From positions 24,970,979 to 25,034,978 of the forward strand of contig JACGWO010000011.1 in NCBI GenBank assembly GCA_034509735.1: a DNA stretch of 64,000 bases. Direction: 5' to 3'. Made by a program: the position numbers and the translations under genes. This document shows positions 37,720-49,065 of the stretch, piece by piece; position 1 is the stretch's first letter, and every line of letters starts with the position of its first letter. Under the pieces are notes generated by a model, which was not told the origin of the DNA, searched no databases, and saw nothing but the letters and a program-made list of their open reading frames with translations. The stretch comes from Sesamum alatum (taxonomy: Eukaryota > Streptophyta > Magnoliopsida > Lamiales > Pedaliaceae).

Positions 37720-38290
37720 CCGATGGCTACGGATATGTCTCGTGGCCGATGAATTGCGAGCTCTTGTTGAATATCCTAGCGGAGGCCACGAAGAAAACAA
37801 TTGACAATAGCATCATGAGGGAGGCCAGCAACACAATTTCAAAGGCGTTCAAATTGCAATTGGTAGTCAGCAATAGTGGTGGTCTAGCGAAGCTTGAATA
37901 ATTCAACTTGGTGATGATCATATGTGGTCGGGCCGAATGGAAGTTCTAGAGTGTGGGTGAAAGCAGACCACTTAGTCAATTGCTAGTTTGTATGCATCCA
38001 CTTGTACCAACTCAAGGCCTGGCCATGCATGTAAAAGGAAATGAGTGGAAGACAGTTAGGGGATGGAATGTTGTTGTATGTAAAACATTGATTAGCTTGA
38101 AAAAGCCAATCGAGTGGGCTAGAGCCATAAGAAGGGTAGAGGAATTGGTGGAGGTTGAGGTGTGGTGGAGTAGTGTGAACCGGAGGTGGTGGTGGAGGTG
38201 TGGAAGAATTGGGAACGGTAACATGTGGTTGTGGGGAGGTTGAGTTTAGGCCTGTTAATGAACCAAAATTGTCCAGATCCAGATCCATTG
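37720..38290 (-). pseudogene. Ty3/gypsy gag remnant
   Basis: On the minus strand an open frame (38288-37983) begins MDLDLDNFGSLTG and contains a proline run. It then reads SPLDWLFQANQCF, then NCLPLISFYMHGQALSWYKWM, matching the retrotransposon gag domain pattern (GWLFQAEQYF, ASFYMEGEALQWYQWM). Beyond a stop the same strand continues with gag-like LELPFGPTTYDHHQVELFKL and YQLQFERL segments. There is no protease, RT or integrase nearby, so it is a dead fragment. Confidence 0.7.
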
Positions 38291-38785
38291 TAATGGGCCT
38301 AGAGCCAAGCCCAAACTCATCAAATAATATGATTGGGTCTGGATCTAAGCTAAGACCCGCTCCTATCCATTTTTACCCATTCCTATCCGCAATTCTCTTC
38401 ACTACTCCACGATCGGCAAAATGCGAATCTGAGTCTTAAAAAAAAAAAAAAAAAAAAGTGAAAGTCCGAGTCTCCTCTCTCATCAACCTTACTCCCTCTA
38501 CAAACCCGTCGTCGTTGCCTTTGCCGTTGACTCTGCCTCGTCATCCTGTTGTTGAAGCCGCCTCCAATTCAGAAGATAAAGAGCCAAAAAAATTTCAATG
38601 TTCTTCCTGGAATCCTCCAAGATTCCACTATTATTTACAGTACTCCTAATTACACCACACTAAAGGGAGGCCGAGGTAATTATCCCTAATGAATGAGATT
38701 TTCAAACAAGGGAATGGAATTTAGGTATACTTTTTGGCAGAAAATTATAAAACTGAAATTGTAAGAAAACGTAAAAAGAAAGGAA
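38291..38785. other. Intergenic, no gene seen
   Basis: Contains GGTCTGGATCT-like segments resembling sequence at 60405-60580, a poly-A tract at about 38438-38456 and a short unrecognised open frame. Nothing firmly supports a gene. Confidence 0.4.
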
Positions 38786-38871
38786 CCCGACCTGCCGGAT
38801 TGGAACCAGCGACCTAAGGATTTCAGCTATCATACTACAGTCCTCCGCTCTACCAACTGAGCTAAGGTCGG
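38786..38871 (-). tRNA. tRNA-Tyr (anticodon GTA) with 13-nt intron; possibly defective
   Basis: On the minus strand the acceptor is CCGACCT/AGGTCGG. The D arm is GCTCAGTTGGTAGAGC, the anticodon is GTA in CTGTAG, a 13-nt intron (TATGATAGCTGAA) lies one base 3' of the anticodon as in plant tRNA-Tyr genes, and the T arm is GCTGG/CCGGC. Two positions are unusual: the T loop reads TTCCAAT instead of TTCGAAT (internal promoter B box), and the discriminator base would be G rather than A. An oligo-T terminator follows. The stems are otherwise intact. Confidence 0.85.
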
Positions 38872-39916
38872 ATGCTTGGAAGCAACCTCAACACGAAATA
38901 GTAATAATGTTTCTAGTAATGATTCTCATTGGAAGGGGTTTGTTCTGCTCCTATGTATATTTGTGAAATAAGACAATTATTTGAACCTTACTCGGAACAA
39001 GGAAAAACAACCAACTCTGGTTGCTTACTAGCACTCTCGAAATAGGATGGAAAGGACCAGATTTACGTGTATACATATGACATCATGTATTTTATAGGGA
39101 AAAATGTATACCTGTGGCAGTGTGTATATTGAATAAATTAAAGGATAAAATAAAATTTGCATCAAAAAATCCGATCATTTCCATCCTATTTCAAGAGTGC
39201 TGTGAGGAGCCGGAGTAGGTTGTTTTCCTGGTTCTGATTAAGGTTCAAAATTATTGTGTTAATTTGCTGAAATTGTGGAACTAGACGATGCTTATAGAGA
39301 AGTTGTCATTTCTGGAAAATAAGACAGTGATCTGAAAGGTGAGGTTCAAGAACTGCTAAATATCTCGCCACTCGCCCTTAATCAACTGTAAATCATTACC
39401 AATATCCAGCGCCCACATTTCATCACATTTTTCTAGTGGTCTACGAATCCAATTTCAAGAATATACAGAAAATTCAACCACATTTCCCAAAAACATTCCC
39501 TGGTACAACAAGCTAAATAATCAGAACTCGCAAAAGGGCCAATATCAGAAGGCAGAATTACAATCTAGTAGAAAATGAAATTAGATCATTTAAGGTCTCC
39601 TTTGACAGTTCATCAACTGTAAGCGTTACAATCGAAAGAAATAACCGACGCCCGTATTGGCCCGTGCTATTAATCTTAGCATAAACACAAGTACAGGAAA
39701 TATAACCTCAGGGGTTTCATCAATCTTAGACCAACTTACTTGATCATCTCGAGCAGCTGGCCATCAACCGGGGGTCTAGCAAAGTAAGAATGGTGAAGAA
39801 TTTGATTTAATCGAGCTCCTTCGTTTATGTGACTTCTGGTTCTCCTTTCGACACCCTCTTCTTCCATGGTACGTATTTAGGTATTCAGCACTCTCTTTCT
39901 TTTGAATGTTGATGCT
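38872..39916. other. Intergenic / 3' flank of the transporter gene
   Basis: No open frame of note. The part near 39560-39916 is likely the 3' UTR of the minus-strand transporter. Inverted similarity is visible between 38985-39070 (ccttactcggaacaagg ... ctcgaaataggatgg) and 39180-39245 (ccatcctatttcaagag ... cctggttctgattaagg), giving a foldback of about 260 bp. Confidence 0.45.
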
Positions 39917-42900
39917 CTAGTCCAGAATCTTCTCTCCAGTGGAAAATAAGTTCCACACTAACGTGCCGATGATATACAATACAACAGCCACTTTGAACAC
40001 ATCATCCCAAGAACCTGCGAGAACATTACTCAAGAATCAAACCATAATAATGTTAAGGCAGTTGTTGGTAACAACCACAATGCCCAAGAAAATGATCAAA
40101 ATAAAACAGTAAATTGTTTATTTTTTTGTGTACCCTTTTGGAGTATGTATCCAGTTGCAGCAGTACCAAAGACACCAGCGAGCACACCAGCAGTGTTAGA
40201 TAGTCCCAACAGTACTCCCTACAAGGCGGAAAGCGCACCAGTGTTTGAACATTGGCAGACGAGTTAATGCTTAGGAAACTGTATACATTAACACCTTCAA
40301 TAGTAAGATGGAAAAAGACTCACCGCGTAACGGGGCCCAATATCTTGGTGATTGGAGTATAGACCAGACTGTGAGAATGCATCAGATCCCTGTGGAAAAA
40401 CCATATGCAAATCATATGGCATTATAAAATTTTAAGAGAAATTAAGTCGAATGGTATGTTTAAAAAAACAACTCAAACCTGACTGCAAGCCATGCATAGC
40501 ACGGCCAAAGCAGGTGTCTTCACTTTACTAAGCTGTGTTAAGAAAAAAGCAGGGCCCAAGAACCCAATCGACTGCATTATCTGTGAGTAAAGAATTGAAG
40601 AAGAGTCATTCTCTTTTTAGCGCAAGTTTGATCATTACTCATCAGCACTAATATTTGCTGCATCATTTGCTTATCGAGATTACATGCAAGGTTTATTTTC
40701 TTGAACTACATTGATGGCATACATGTGTCTAAATGAGCAACGTAAAATGTCTCATGCTAAAAAGGATGAGAATGCTTGCCTTGCGAACTGATGTAATTGA
40801 CAGGCCTTTGCTCACAAGGGTATCTGCAATCCAACCACCTATATTAGCAAACACGGCCATTGTGAACCATGGAAGCACACAAAGTAATCCAGATTCTGTG
40901 AGGTTGAACTTCAAAACCTGAGCAAGTAATCACAATAAATGGCGTACGAATTAGTATGACTGCTTGATTAGCTTTATATATTAATTAAAAACTCATATCA
41001 AACTGGAATATCTCTAGCCATTAAGCCTTCATATTGTGTTGGGGGAAAAATTAACTGCGCAGAATCTCTATCAGTTCTCATACCATTTAACAGCAAAGTG
41101 TACCTGGTTATAGTAAGTAGGCATCCACGTCAACAGAATAAATGTTCCCCAATTATGGCAGAAATGGGAGATAATGAGAGCCCATACAGGGGCCTTGGAT
41201 AGAATTTTCTTCCATGGAATTCTGGAGACAGGTTCTTTTGATAAGCTGCCTCCCAAGATCAACTTCTTTTCCTCCAAGCTTAGGTTTGGATCTTCCTCCG
41301 GTGAGCTGTGTGCCTACCATAGGTAAAATTTGAGTTTCTAAAAGAAATCTGTAACATGGCACCTACCATATTAAATTATAGCACCAGACACATGAAAGTG
41401 AAAAAAGATTCAGCTCAAGGGGCAAGCAATAAGTTCCAGGCTATTCCTCTCTACAGGTATCAATTTGTACCAGTAAAAGTGGCTCAATGCAGTGGCAAGA
41501 ATTTCAACCTGCTAAAGTTCGCAGGCTTCAAGATGCAAAAATAACTTGTTCTCCGGAATTAAAATAATGGAGCGAATAGAAACTGTAAAACGTCATTCAG
41601 TAGATAACATTTCCTAGTATTCAACAAAGATAGAAGGGATGATAGAAGTGACATAGGATATTGAAGGCACAGATAAATACAATCTTTTCTTTGTAAGACC
41701 TGTTATTTCAGATAGAAGCACATTTATCTTGGAAGCAAAGGTCCTGGGAGTTGGTTATCCCACCAGCCACCGGCTGATTGGATATAAGGAAGAGGAAATA
41801 TAAAAATATTCTGTCTAAGATTCTTCTTTTTAGGTTGCTCCTTGTAAGAAATTGTTCCAGAAAGAAATAAGGCCTTACTTTGCTCAACCACAGTGCAAAC
41901 CAGATGCTTCCAAGGGATCCAAAAGAATAGAAAACCGATGGCCACCCAAACTTGTGGATCAATATAGGAGAAAACGCCAAACCAGTAACTGAACCAAGGT
42001 ACATGCCACTGTATACTAGTGCAAGAGATCTGCTTCTCTCAGACACTGGAATCCATTTTGATAGCAAATTGTTCATGGCAGGCATAGCTACACCCTGGTT
42101 TAGAGAATAGACATCATTAGATGTGAAATCATGCTCCCACACATAACGTTCATGTGTCTTTGCATCTTAAAGTGCAGAAATAGAAACTCAGAACAAGCAG
42201 AGAATAAGTTGGATACCACCAATTAATGACCTTTGTGAAATAATTCTGATAATATTGACCACTGAGCTTTTGTTATATAAAGGTCGATCATTCTCATACA
42301 TTCCATGTACAGGTGGAAATAAAATTCTGACCAATTTGATCACAAATTTGTGAGAAGTATCAGAAACTGCAAAATTTAGTATAGACAGTAAATGTATGAA
42401 ACCTCTAAACACCAAAAATAAATTTGACAATTACCTTTCACAGTAATCTTAACATATTTTTCATATGAATCTATAGTATCTCCATGACATCAACGCATGT
42501 AGATCAAGCTGTGGGGATAACTAAAAACCAACATGGCAAACCTAATACAATATAGAAGCAAGAATGGTGGTCCAGATTGATCAGTAAAGAATAGTTGGAA
42601 CTTCAAGTCAGTAACCAAAAATATAGAGCACAGTGTCTGAAGATATTACATTAGAACCTGCCATTCAAATGCAGAGTATTTCTTTTTGAGGTATCAATGC
42701 CAAGAGGGAAAGATTCGCTATATACTTCTGGCTCGGAAAGAAGTTATGTTATTCCAAGTTTAGCCTTGGACTAGTACACGTAGACAATCTTGAATAAGTT
42801 TATGCAGAAGGGTGTTAGCAGTTTACCTCACCGATTCCCATGAAGGCTCGCATGACAAGTAAGAACGGAAGCCCAATTCTTGCAGCAATAGGTGTCAAAA

Positions 42901-45245
42901 TTGTTGCAACAGACCACCAAACTACTCCAAAACCAAGTACTAGCTTCCCACCAATCTTATCTGCCCATATGCCTCCAACAATCTACTCAAACAGCAAATT
43001 GCAAAGAAATTTAAACTAGAGACAGAAATATAAGTGATATGAAGCAGCTCAACTGATGCCTAAAGTGTTGTACCATTTATGTCGAAGAAAAAAGCTTAAA
43101 AAGTGTGATACAGTAACCGGTGTTAGTTTATTTTTCATCATATTTTTTAAAGGAAACACAATGGTTGGAAAGTAAACAGCATGATGACGTCGGATTACCA
43201 ATTGAATATCGTTTAATCAACTCTACTGTGCTTGTCTCTCCAATATAGACCTATACATTTGATTATAAGTTCTCAGGAGTCCCATAACTGTGCATGTGGC
43301 ACTTCCAACCATTATTGAATTGTACTAGGACAGGAAATTGCAAGTTATTACAACAGTACTCATTAGACATTGGTTTGTAAGTGATACAAAAGCTATAAAA
43401 GATTCAGAGAAAAGATTAAGCACAGACCACTAGATAGTATACAGTTGCGATAAAATATGCTCTGGTACATGAGTTACTTCAAGCCAGTGCGGACACTTGT
43501 GTTAAAGTGGAGATAACTCGAGCATAAATGGGCTAAGAAGTTATCCAAACATGAACAAAACCTGTGTGAGCAGATAACCCCAGAAGAAAGATGACTGAAT
43601 TAGGCCAACAGTTGCACTGTTCCAGTTGAATTCCTTTGACATTGGGAGTATCGCTATGCTCATATTCACCTAAAAGAAGCACGCATATTAGTTAGAATAG
43701 AAAGTAACGATTCTATCTCGTTTGGCTGGTGTAGAAACTTGAACAAACGAGCAACCAACTCCCAGTATAACTTTGGACAAGTAAAATGCTGAGTTAAGTG
43801 GAAAGAGTCACAAAAAACACATCAAACAAATCCATAATAAAGTAAAACATAAAATAGGTAATGAACATTACACGGTCCATGTTGCACAACAGAAATGCAG
43901 CAAAACAAAGTAGCACCATCACCCAGCGCTTTGGAAATTGTTTCCACCATGGTTTTGCTGTCTCAACTCCTTCGAGTAGAACAGCTTCACCAGCCCCCTC
44001 GGATGATACAAAGGTCTCTGGCTCGGTTCCTGTTATGTCATAATCTTGAGATTTGAAGTCGGCTCGGGTCCTCATGACTGTAGTATGCTTTGATCCATCA
44101 ATGAAACCAAGCTTATCCAACTTCCTTGCTTGAATCCAACTTGCACCTGGGTAAGCTGAAGACAGGCAGCATTGGTATACTCCCCTGATTTTTCTCCTTG
44201 TAATAATGGACTTAAAATTCTTGCTCATTTGGTGGGACATTAAGAGAGGAGGATCTATTTTAAAATGAGATGTTGAATTTGATCCAGAAACTTCCTTGTT
44301 TGGTTGATCTCTACTAGGGCAAAATGAAAAGCTTGTCCGTGGATTATACAGCTTGCTGCAAAACATATTTCTATTTACACACTGCACAGAAGCAACACTC
44401 AGGCGGTCACTTCTTTGATGATCTCTAGCTGCTTCTCCATAATATACTCGTCCTGGGAACACAGGTAAATAATCTGTTACAATCTAAAAGACCATCTTAC
44501 GGAGAACACACTGTAAGCAAAATGGGCATATGAATTGGAAAATTACTCCAGAAGGATGGAGTACATCTCATCGCAACATAATAAAGGATTTAAACACCTT
44601 AGGAGTTACAGCACCTCTCAAATCAGTCTATCCCCTATATACACAATTAACCGCTAATGGTTTTGATATACATGCTATACATTGAATCAGGACTGCACAC
44701 GGGAGTCACACAAACTTTATCATTTTCTTTTCCTGTTTTTTCCTGTTCACAACTGTAGGTTGCACGTCATTCTCAATTGTGCCTAAGTGACACTTGATTC
44801 TTGTTTCCGGAACACATGTAGTTATGCCTGGTTCCATTCATATCTTCACGTCCACTGCATCATAGCCTACTAAATATAGTCCTATATTTAACAAATAATG
44901 CTTTTTAAACAATACACTACCTCGAACAAGCACTCTCATCGCCAATTAATCCTGTCACAGACGCCTCCCCGAAATGCAGGAGGCACTTGGTAATTCGAAA
45001 TTCAGAAAGTGATAACATTAATCAATTCTAACCACAATTTACATCTAAAATTTCAAGAGTTAATTTCTTTTTATAGCTTGCAAATTGCAGTACAACATCA
45101 GCAAAAGAGTAAGGTCAACACTATAATTTATTATACACAAACATTAATACATTGAACAGAACAATTGCAGATTAACAAACAAACAATTACCAGAACCGAT
45201 GAAAGAGCCAAAATTCCGGTGAGAAACGACGGCGCCGATTGCCAT
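39917..45245 (-). CDS. PHT4;4: Plastid anion transporter PHT4;4 type (ascorbate/phosphate), MFS
   Basis: Member of the SLC17-like PHT4/ANTR group. Arabidopsis PHT4;4 carries ascorbate into chloroplasts. Exons, in coding order: 45245-45191, 44452-43872, 43669-43562, 42982-42827, 42094-41879, 41313-41104, 40917-40780, 40580-40479, 40389-40324, 40218-40134, 40014-39917. They join in phase to 604 residues. The N-terminal roughly 190 residues are low-hydrophobicity, Ser/Arg-rich and transit-peptide-like, longer than in Arabidopsis. The MFS core starts at RWVMVLLCFAAFLLCNMDRV. Family signatures are NMSIAILPMS, WGYLLTQIVGGIWADK, RAFMGIGEGVAMPAMNN, SHFCHNWGTFILLTWMPTYY, ACSQGSDAFSQSGLYSNHQD, and the end TGEKILD. 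The intron 40779-40581 starts with GC instead of GT. Substrate is inferred from the closest named relative. Confidence 0.93.
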
Positions 45246-46109
45246 TGCCCCCGGAAGAAAATCCTCCCCAGCACTGAATCTTACTAATTTATCCACTCAT
45301 ATCTCCAGCTATAGATAACCAAAATGTATATATAAACTCTTTTACAAGTACAAATTATCAAACTGCTGACTCTCTCTCACTAGAAACTGTTCCTTTCTCA
45401 CTCTAAAAGTGGATAATAAATATCTGGGAGCAAATTGTTCTTCGTATGAATTTCAGCTCAGAATTCTTCTTTTCTTTTTTTTTCTCAAAGCGGGAAATTA
45501 TAAAAGAGGGGCTGAGAGAGCGACACGTGGCCCTTCATCTTCCAGATTCAGACGTTCTGAGTTGAGAAGGGGGATGGAAGGACACTAATGCCCTTATATG
45601 CGTGCTTTATTTACTATAGTTTTCAGCGAGTGGCGTTAAGATTTAGAGGTCAAGTTGAGGGTCTTTTCGGAAAAGTGACCATGAAGTGGATAGTGAATTT
45701 ACTTAATAGCCCCTCCACCAGTTGCGAAAGTTAGCCGGAAAAGGGATTGAATTGAAAGGAGAAAAAAGGCTTTTGATTTAAGGAATTTTCTACCGTTAGT
45801 TAGCAGTCCTACGTGTCTACTTATAAGGATGCCACGTCATGTTTTAGCAAATAGGCCCATTAGGACTACAGTCCAGTTGGGCCCATACTATTCTTTAAAC
45901 CCAATAGTGAACATCATTGAAAAAGAAATGCCAATACTAGAAAGGATATATTGTTATAAAATAAATTAGTAATTTAAACACAATTATGTCGGATGAGTTA
46001 TAATTTAATTGATGAAGTTGACTTTGTATAAATATTATATTTAACATCTTACAAGTATAAAAATATTATTAGGTGAATCAGAGGTAAATTTAAAAAAATT
46101 TGTAATTTT

Positions 46110-46722
46110 TGTTGTGGAAATTGTGTGATTTGTGTTTGTAATTATATCTTTAAAATAATTGTACATATCAGATCAATATAATAATTTATCACAATAATAT
46201 ATAGTAAGAAATAAATGAAACAAAACTTGAACAACTAGAAAAGCTGCACCGATGGAGAGTCACGAGACTTGTCACTATCCTAAAGCCATGATTGCCTCTT
46301 ACGTGCAGGTGTTAACGACTGCACGACTCCAGGATAAATCCCATTAGCTCTCAGCAGTGTCTCATCCCATGTGCACGACCATGAGGAGATTAGAAACCAG
46401 TCCACAGTCACGTTGCAAAACTCAACCATCCTTGTGGTAGAATATAAAGTGTTCCTCAAAACTCATAAACTATCTAACAAAAGTTCACTCTCTCAATGTG
46501 TCAAATAGTTGAAAGGAAGTGGCCCTTTAAATAATTGAAGCATTTGACCTTTTGTAAAGATTAAATGGCCTAATTAAAACTCATAATATTATAATAATTC
46601 AATTATAAATAGGCCACATAAATACATAAAATATAACGGTCAAATGCTTATTAAACCTCATAAAATCACAATTAAATCATTATAATAATGGGGCTAGAAA
46701 ATTTTAAAGCTCATTTCCAACA
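46110..46722 (-). mobile_element. Solo LTR
   Basis: Minus-strand ends are TGTTGGAAATGAGC... and ...CCACAACA, giving inverted TGTTG/CAACA. The flanking pentamers (atttt at 46105-46109 and ctttt at 46723-46727) agree at four positions. No primer-binding site, polypurine tract or polyprotein lies beside it, so it is read as a solo LTR left by recombination. Confidence 0.5.
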
Positions 46723-46758
46723 CTTTTTTTTGCTGACGTCGACATTTATGGGGTCAAT

Positions 46759-47527
46759 TGTAAACAAATTTTTTTTGAAGGAAGTGTATGTATTGTAGAC
46801 AAATTAATTGTGCACCCAATCAAATGACGACAAGTGGAAAATATATATCATTTGTCAATTATACTCAATTTTTCTATTTATATTTTAGAATTTACTAAAT
46901 TAATTTCAAATATAAATAGTTAATTTAATTGATGTTTTAATATATATTTCGTCATCAAATCAACTGCCGACAAGTGTCAAATTGAGGTGTCTCGGCCAAT
47001 CAAATCAAGACAAATATTTTTCATATTATCTCTATAAAAAAATACTAAAATTAAAGAGATAATACCGAAATTGACCAACCATGTCTTCCTAAATATTTAA
47101 TGTATTTATCTCTTTAAATAAAAATAAAGGGATAATACAAAATGAGTGTTCAAGTAACACCATAACTCTACCTCTTTGACAGCTATATAAAGGGGTCATT
47201 GGAACTCATTCAAAACACACACACACACATACAATTGAAGATACAAGCAAGAGAGCATTCAATAAGTCCCAAAATTCTCTCAAGCACAAATCAAGGAAGA
47301 CCCACGGCGTTCTAGGCAAGATACAAGGCGTTCGTCCCGAAAATCATCCAAAGTCAGCGTTTGATTCGACAAGAAGTTCGAAGACTGGTAAAGATCACGT
47401 TCTTGAATAGAAGAATCAGAGGTTTCAAGTAGAGATTCCGCACCCACAAATATTCAATCCAATTCAAGAATTTATTTGTAATATTTTCTTGTTTCGATAA
47501 ATTCAGGAACACGAAAATCTGTTTACA
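46759..47527 (+). mobile_element. LTR (solo or truncated element)
   Basis: The ends are exact inverted octamers TGTAAACA and TGTTTACA. A TATA box (ctatataaagg, about 47204-47214) precedes an (AC)n run and a U5-like region. The last about 135 bp recur at 37417-37553. The flanks (tcaat and tgtct) do not match, so the element may have recombined. It lies only 36 bp from the solo LTR at 46110-46722. Confidence 0.6.
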
Positions 47528-47734
47528 TGTCTAATTTTAAAATATTTTTGAAAAAAATATATAATTCATAATTAACCCAATAAAATATTAATGACTTATA
47601 CAAAAAGAAATTAAGATAAAGCCCAACTTATTTTATAAATTTTCGGAGCTCCTTTAATTTCGACGTAGTGATTCCTAGTGGATTAGTATCTTTGTCAAAT
47701 ACAAGTTATGACTTGTATTTTTAGACCTTGTTTA
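47528..47734. other. Short intergenic stretch
   Basis: AT-rich, no feature seen. Confidence 0.4.
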
Positions 47735-48383
47735 CTCTGAAGTGGGATTATTTTAAATTAAATGAATGATAAAAAAAAAGTCTTGTATTAATTATAAGGT
47801 ATTTACTATTTACTTACATGTAGTATTAAAATTTGATAAAATTTATAAAGTGTTTACTTTGATGTATATATTTATTTTTGTTGGCAAAAATGACCTATTA
47901 GCCCTTTAAGCATAAATTGAGCTCACTATACCACTAAATTAATCGGTGAAAAGTGTAGATTTTAGGTTGTAAATTAATTTACACCGTCACAAGAAAAATG
48001 GAGTATAAAACGAATAGGAAAAAAACACCATTATCACCTGTGTCTTACCTTGAACTCGAGAGCAGCTTTCAGTGAAGAAGAATAAATGTGAGGATATGAG
48101 ATTGCTTTGACCGATTTTGGTAGGTGAGGAATTGAAGATTTCCAATCACCAAAGTGAGGGCAAATCGGACATTTGACAGATGAAATAATTGTTGTACTAA
48201 TATTGGGATAAATAATACCACCTCCTTTGGTGGTATTCTTGGTGGTATTAGTTATGCAAGGGGAACAATGTTTAGTACCAGGCATTGATTTTATACCAGA
48301 ATTCCATAGAAAAAAATAAACACAATACTAACCTATATTATTTTTCTTATTCAAACTAATACACTAAAGTAAACGGGGTATTA
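47735..48383. repeat. MITE-like element with GTTTACT ends
   Basis: The left end is ccttgtttactctgaagtgg, and the right end is cactaaagtaaacggggta, imperfect inverted repeats of the CTTGTTTACTTT type common in plant MITEs. It contains a short minus-strand open frame (48034-48285) with no recognised domain. The target duplication is unclear. Confidence 0.45.
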
Positions 48384-48464
48384 TATGATAATGCATAATA
48401 CATCAAGACTCCTTTACTTGTTATGATTGGATTGAATATCACATTTAATATGGTCTAATTTTTT

Positions 48465-48703
48465 CTGGAAAAAATGCAAGCAACCCCCTATGATATTACA
48501 AATGTGCAAATTACCCCCCTATGAAAAATAAAATAGCAATTTACCTCCCTGTGTTTTTTAAAATGAATCAATTTACCTCCCCCTGTTTTTCAAAATGGCG
48601 CAATTTACCTCCCCAGACAGGGAGGTAAATTGCTATTCTTTTTTCTTAGAGGCGTAATTTGCTCATTTGCAATATCACAGGGAGGTAAATTGCATTAAAC
48701 CCA
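48465..48703. repeat. Foldback repeat of 'caatttacctccc' units
   Basis: Left units (aatttacctccc, three to four times, spaced about 35-40 nt) are followed by inverted units (gggaggtaaattg, twice). Outer arms pair gatattacaaatgtgcaaat with the complement-like atttgctcatttgcaatatc. It is non-coding. Confidence 0.65.
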
Positions 48704-49065
48704 ATCTTTTCTTTACTTACTTTTGGTTCATCCCGTAACTCGTGTAGACGGCCTGGCATTGTTTCGAATTTTGGTCTGATTATTGTCAGACCTAAATAGG
48801 TGGTATTGTCAATCTGTATAGACCCGTTTTATCATGATTAATTTCTTTCTCAAGATTTTGCCCCTGAATTTGGCACAATTTCTCATATTTGCCCCTATTC
48901 CTAATGAAAATAAATAACCCAACATACCTGGCATAAAAACTTATGAAATGTCCGGATATTTCTCATTGTGCACCATTACTAATGTGGAAGCTTGGCGGGG
49001 TTGAATCGTGAAACCAGGGTTTCAAATTATAAATTACACCAAAATTGACTAATAAATGATGTTCA

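Noticed and set aside
38200..38649. Plus-strand short open frames (for example 38458-38649) as genes
   Set aside because: They are low-complexity or overlap gag remains on the other strand, with no conserved motif seen.
48034..48285. Short minus-strand open frame as a small gene
   Set aside because: It lies inside a MITE-like element with no recognisable domain or splice context.
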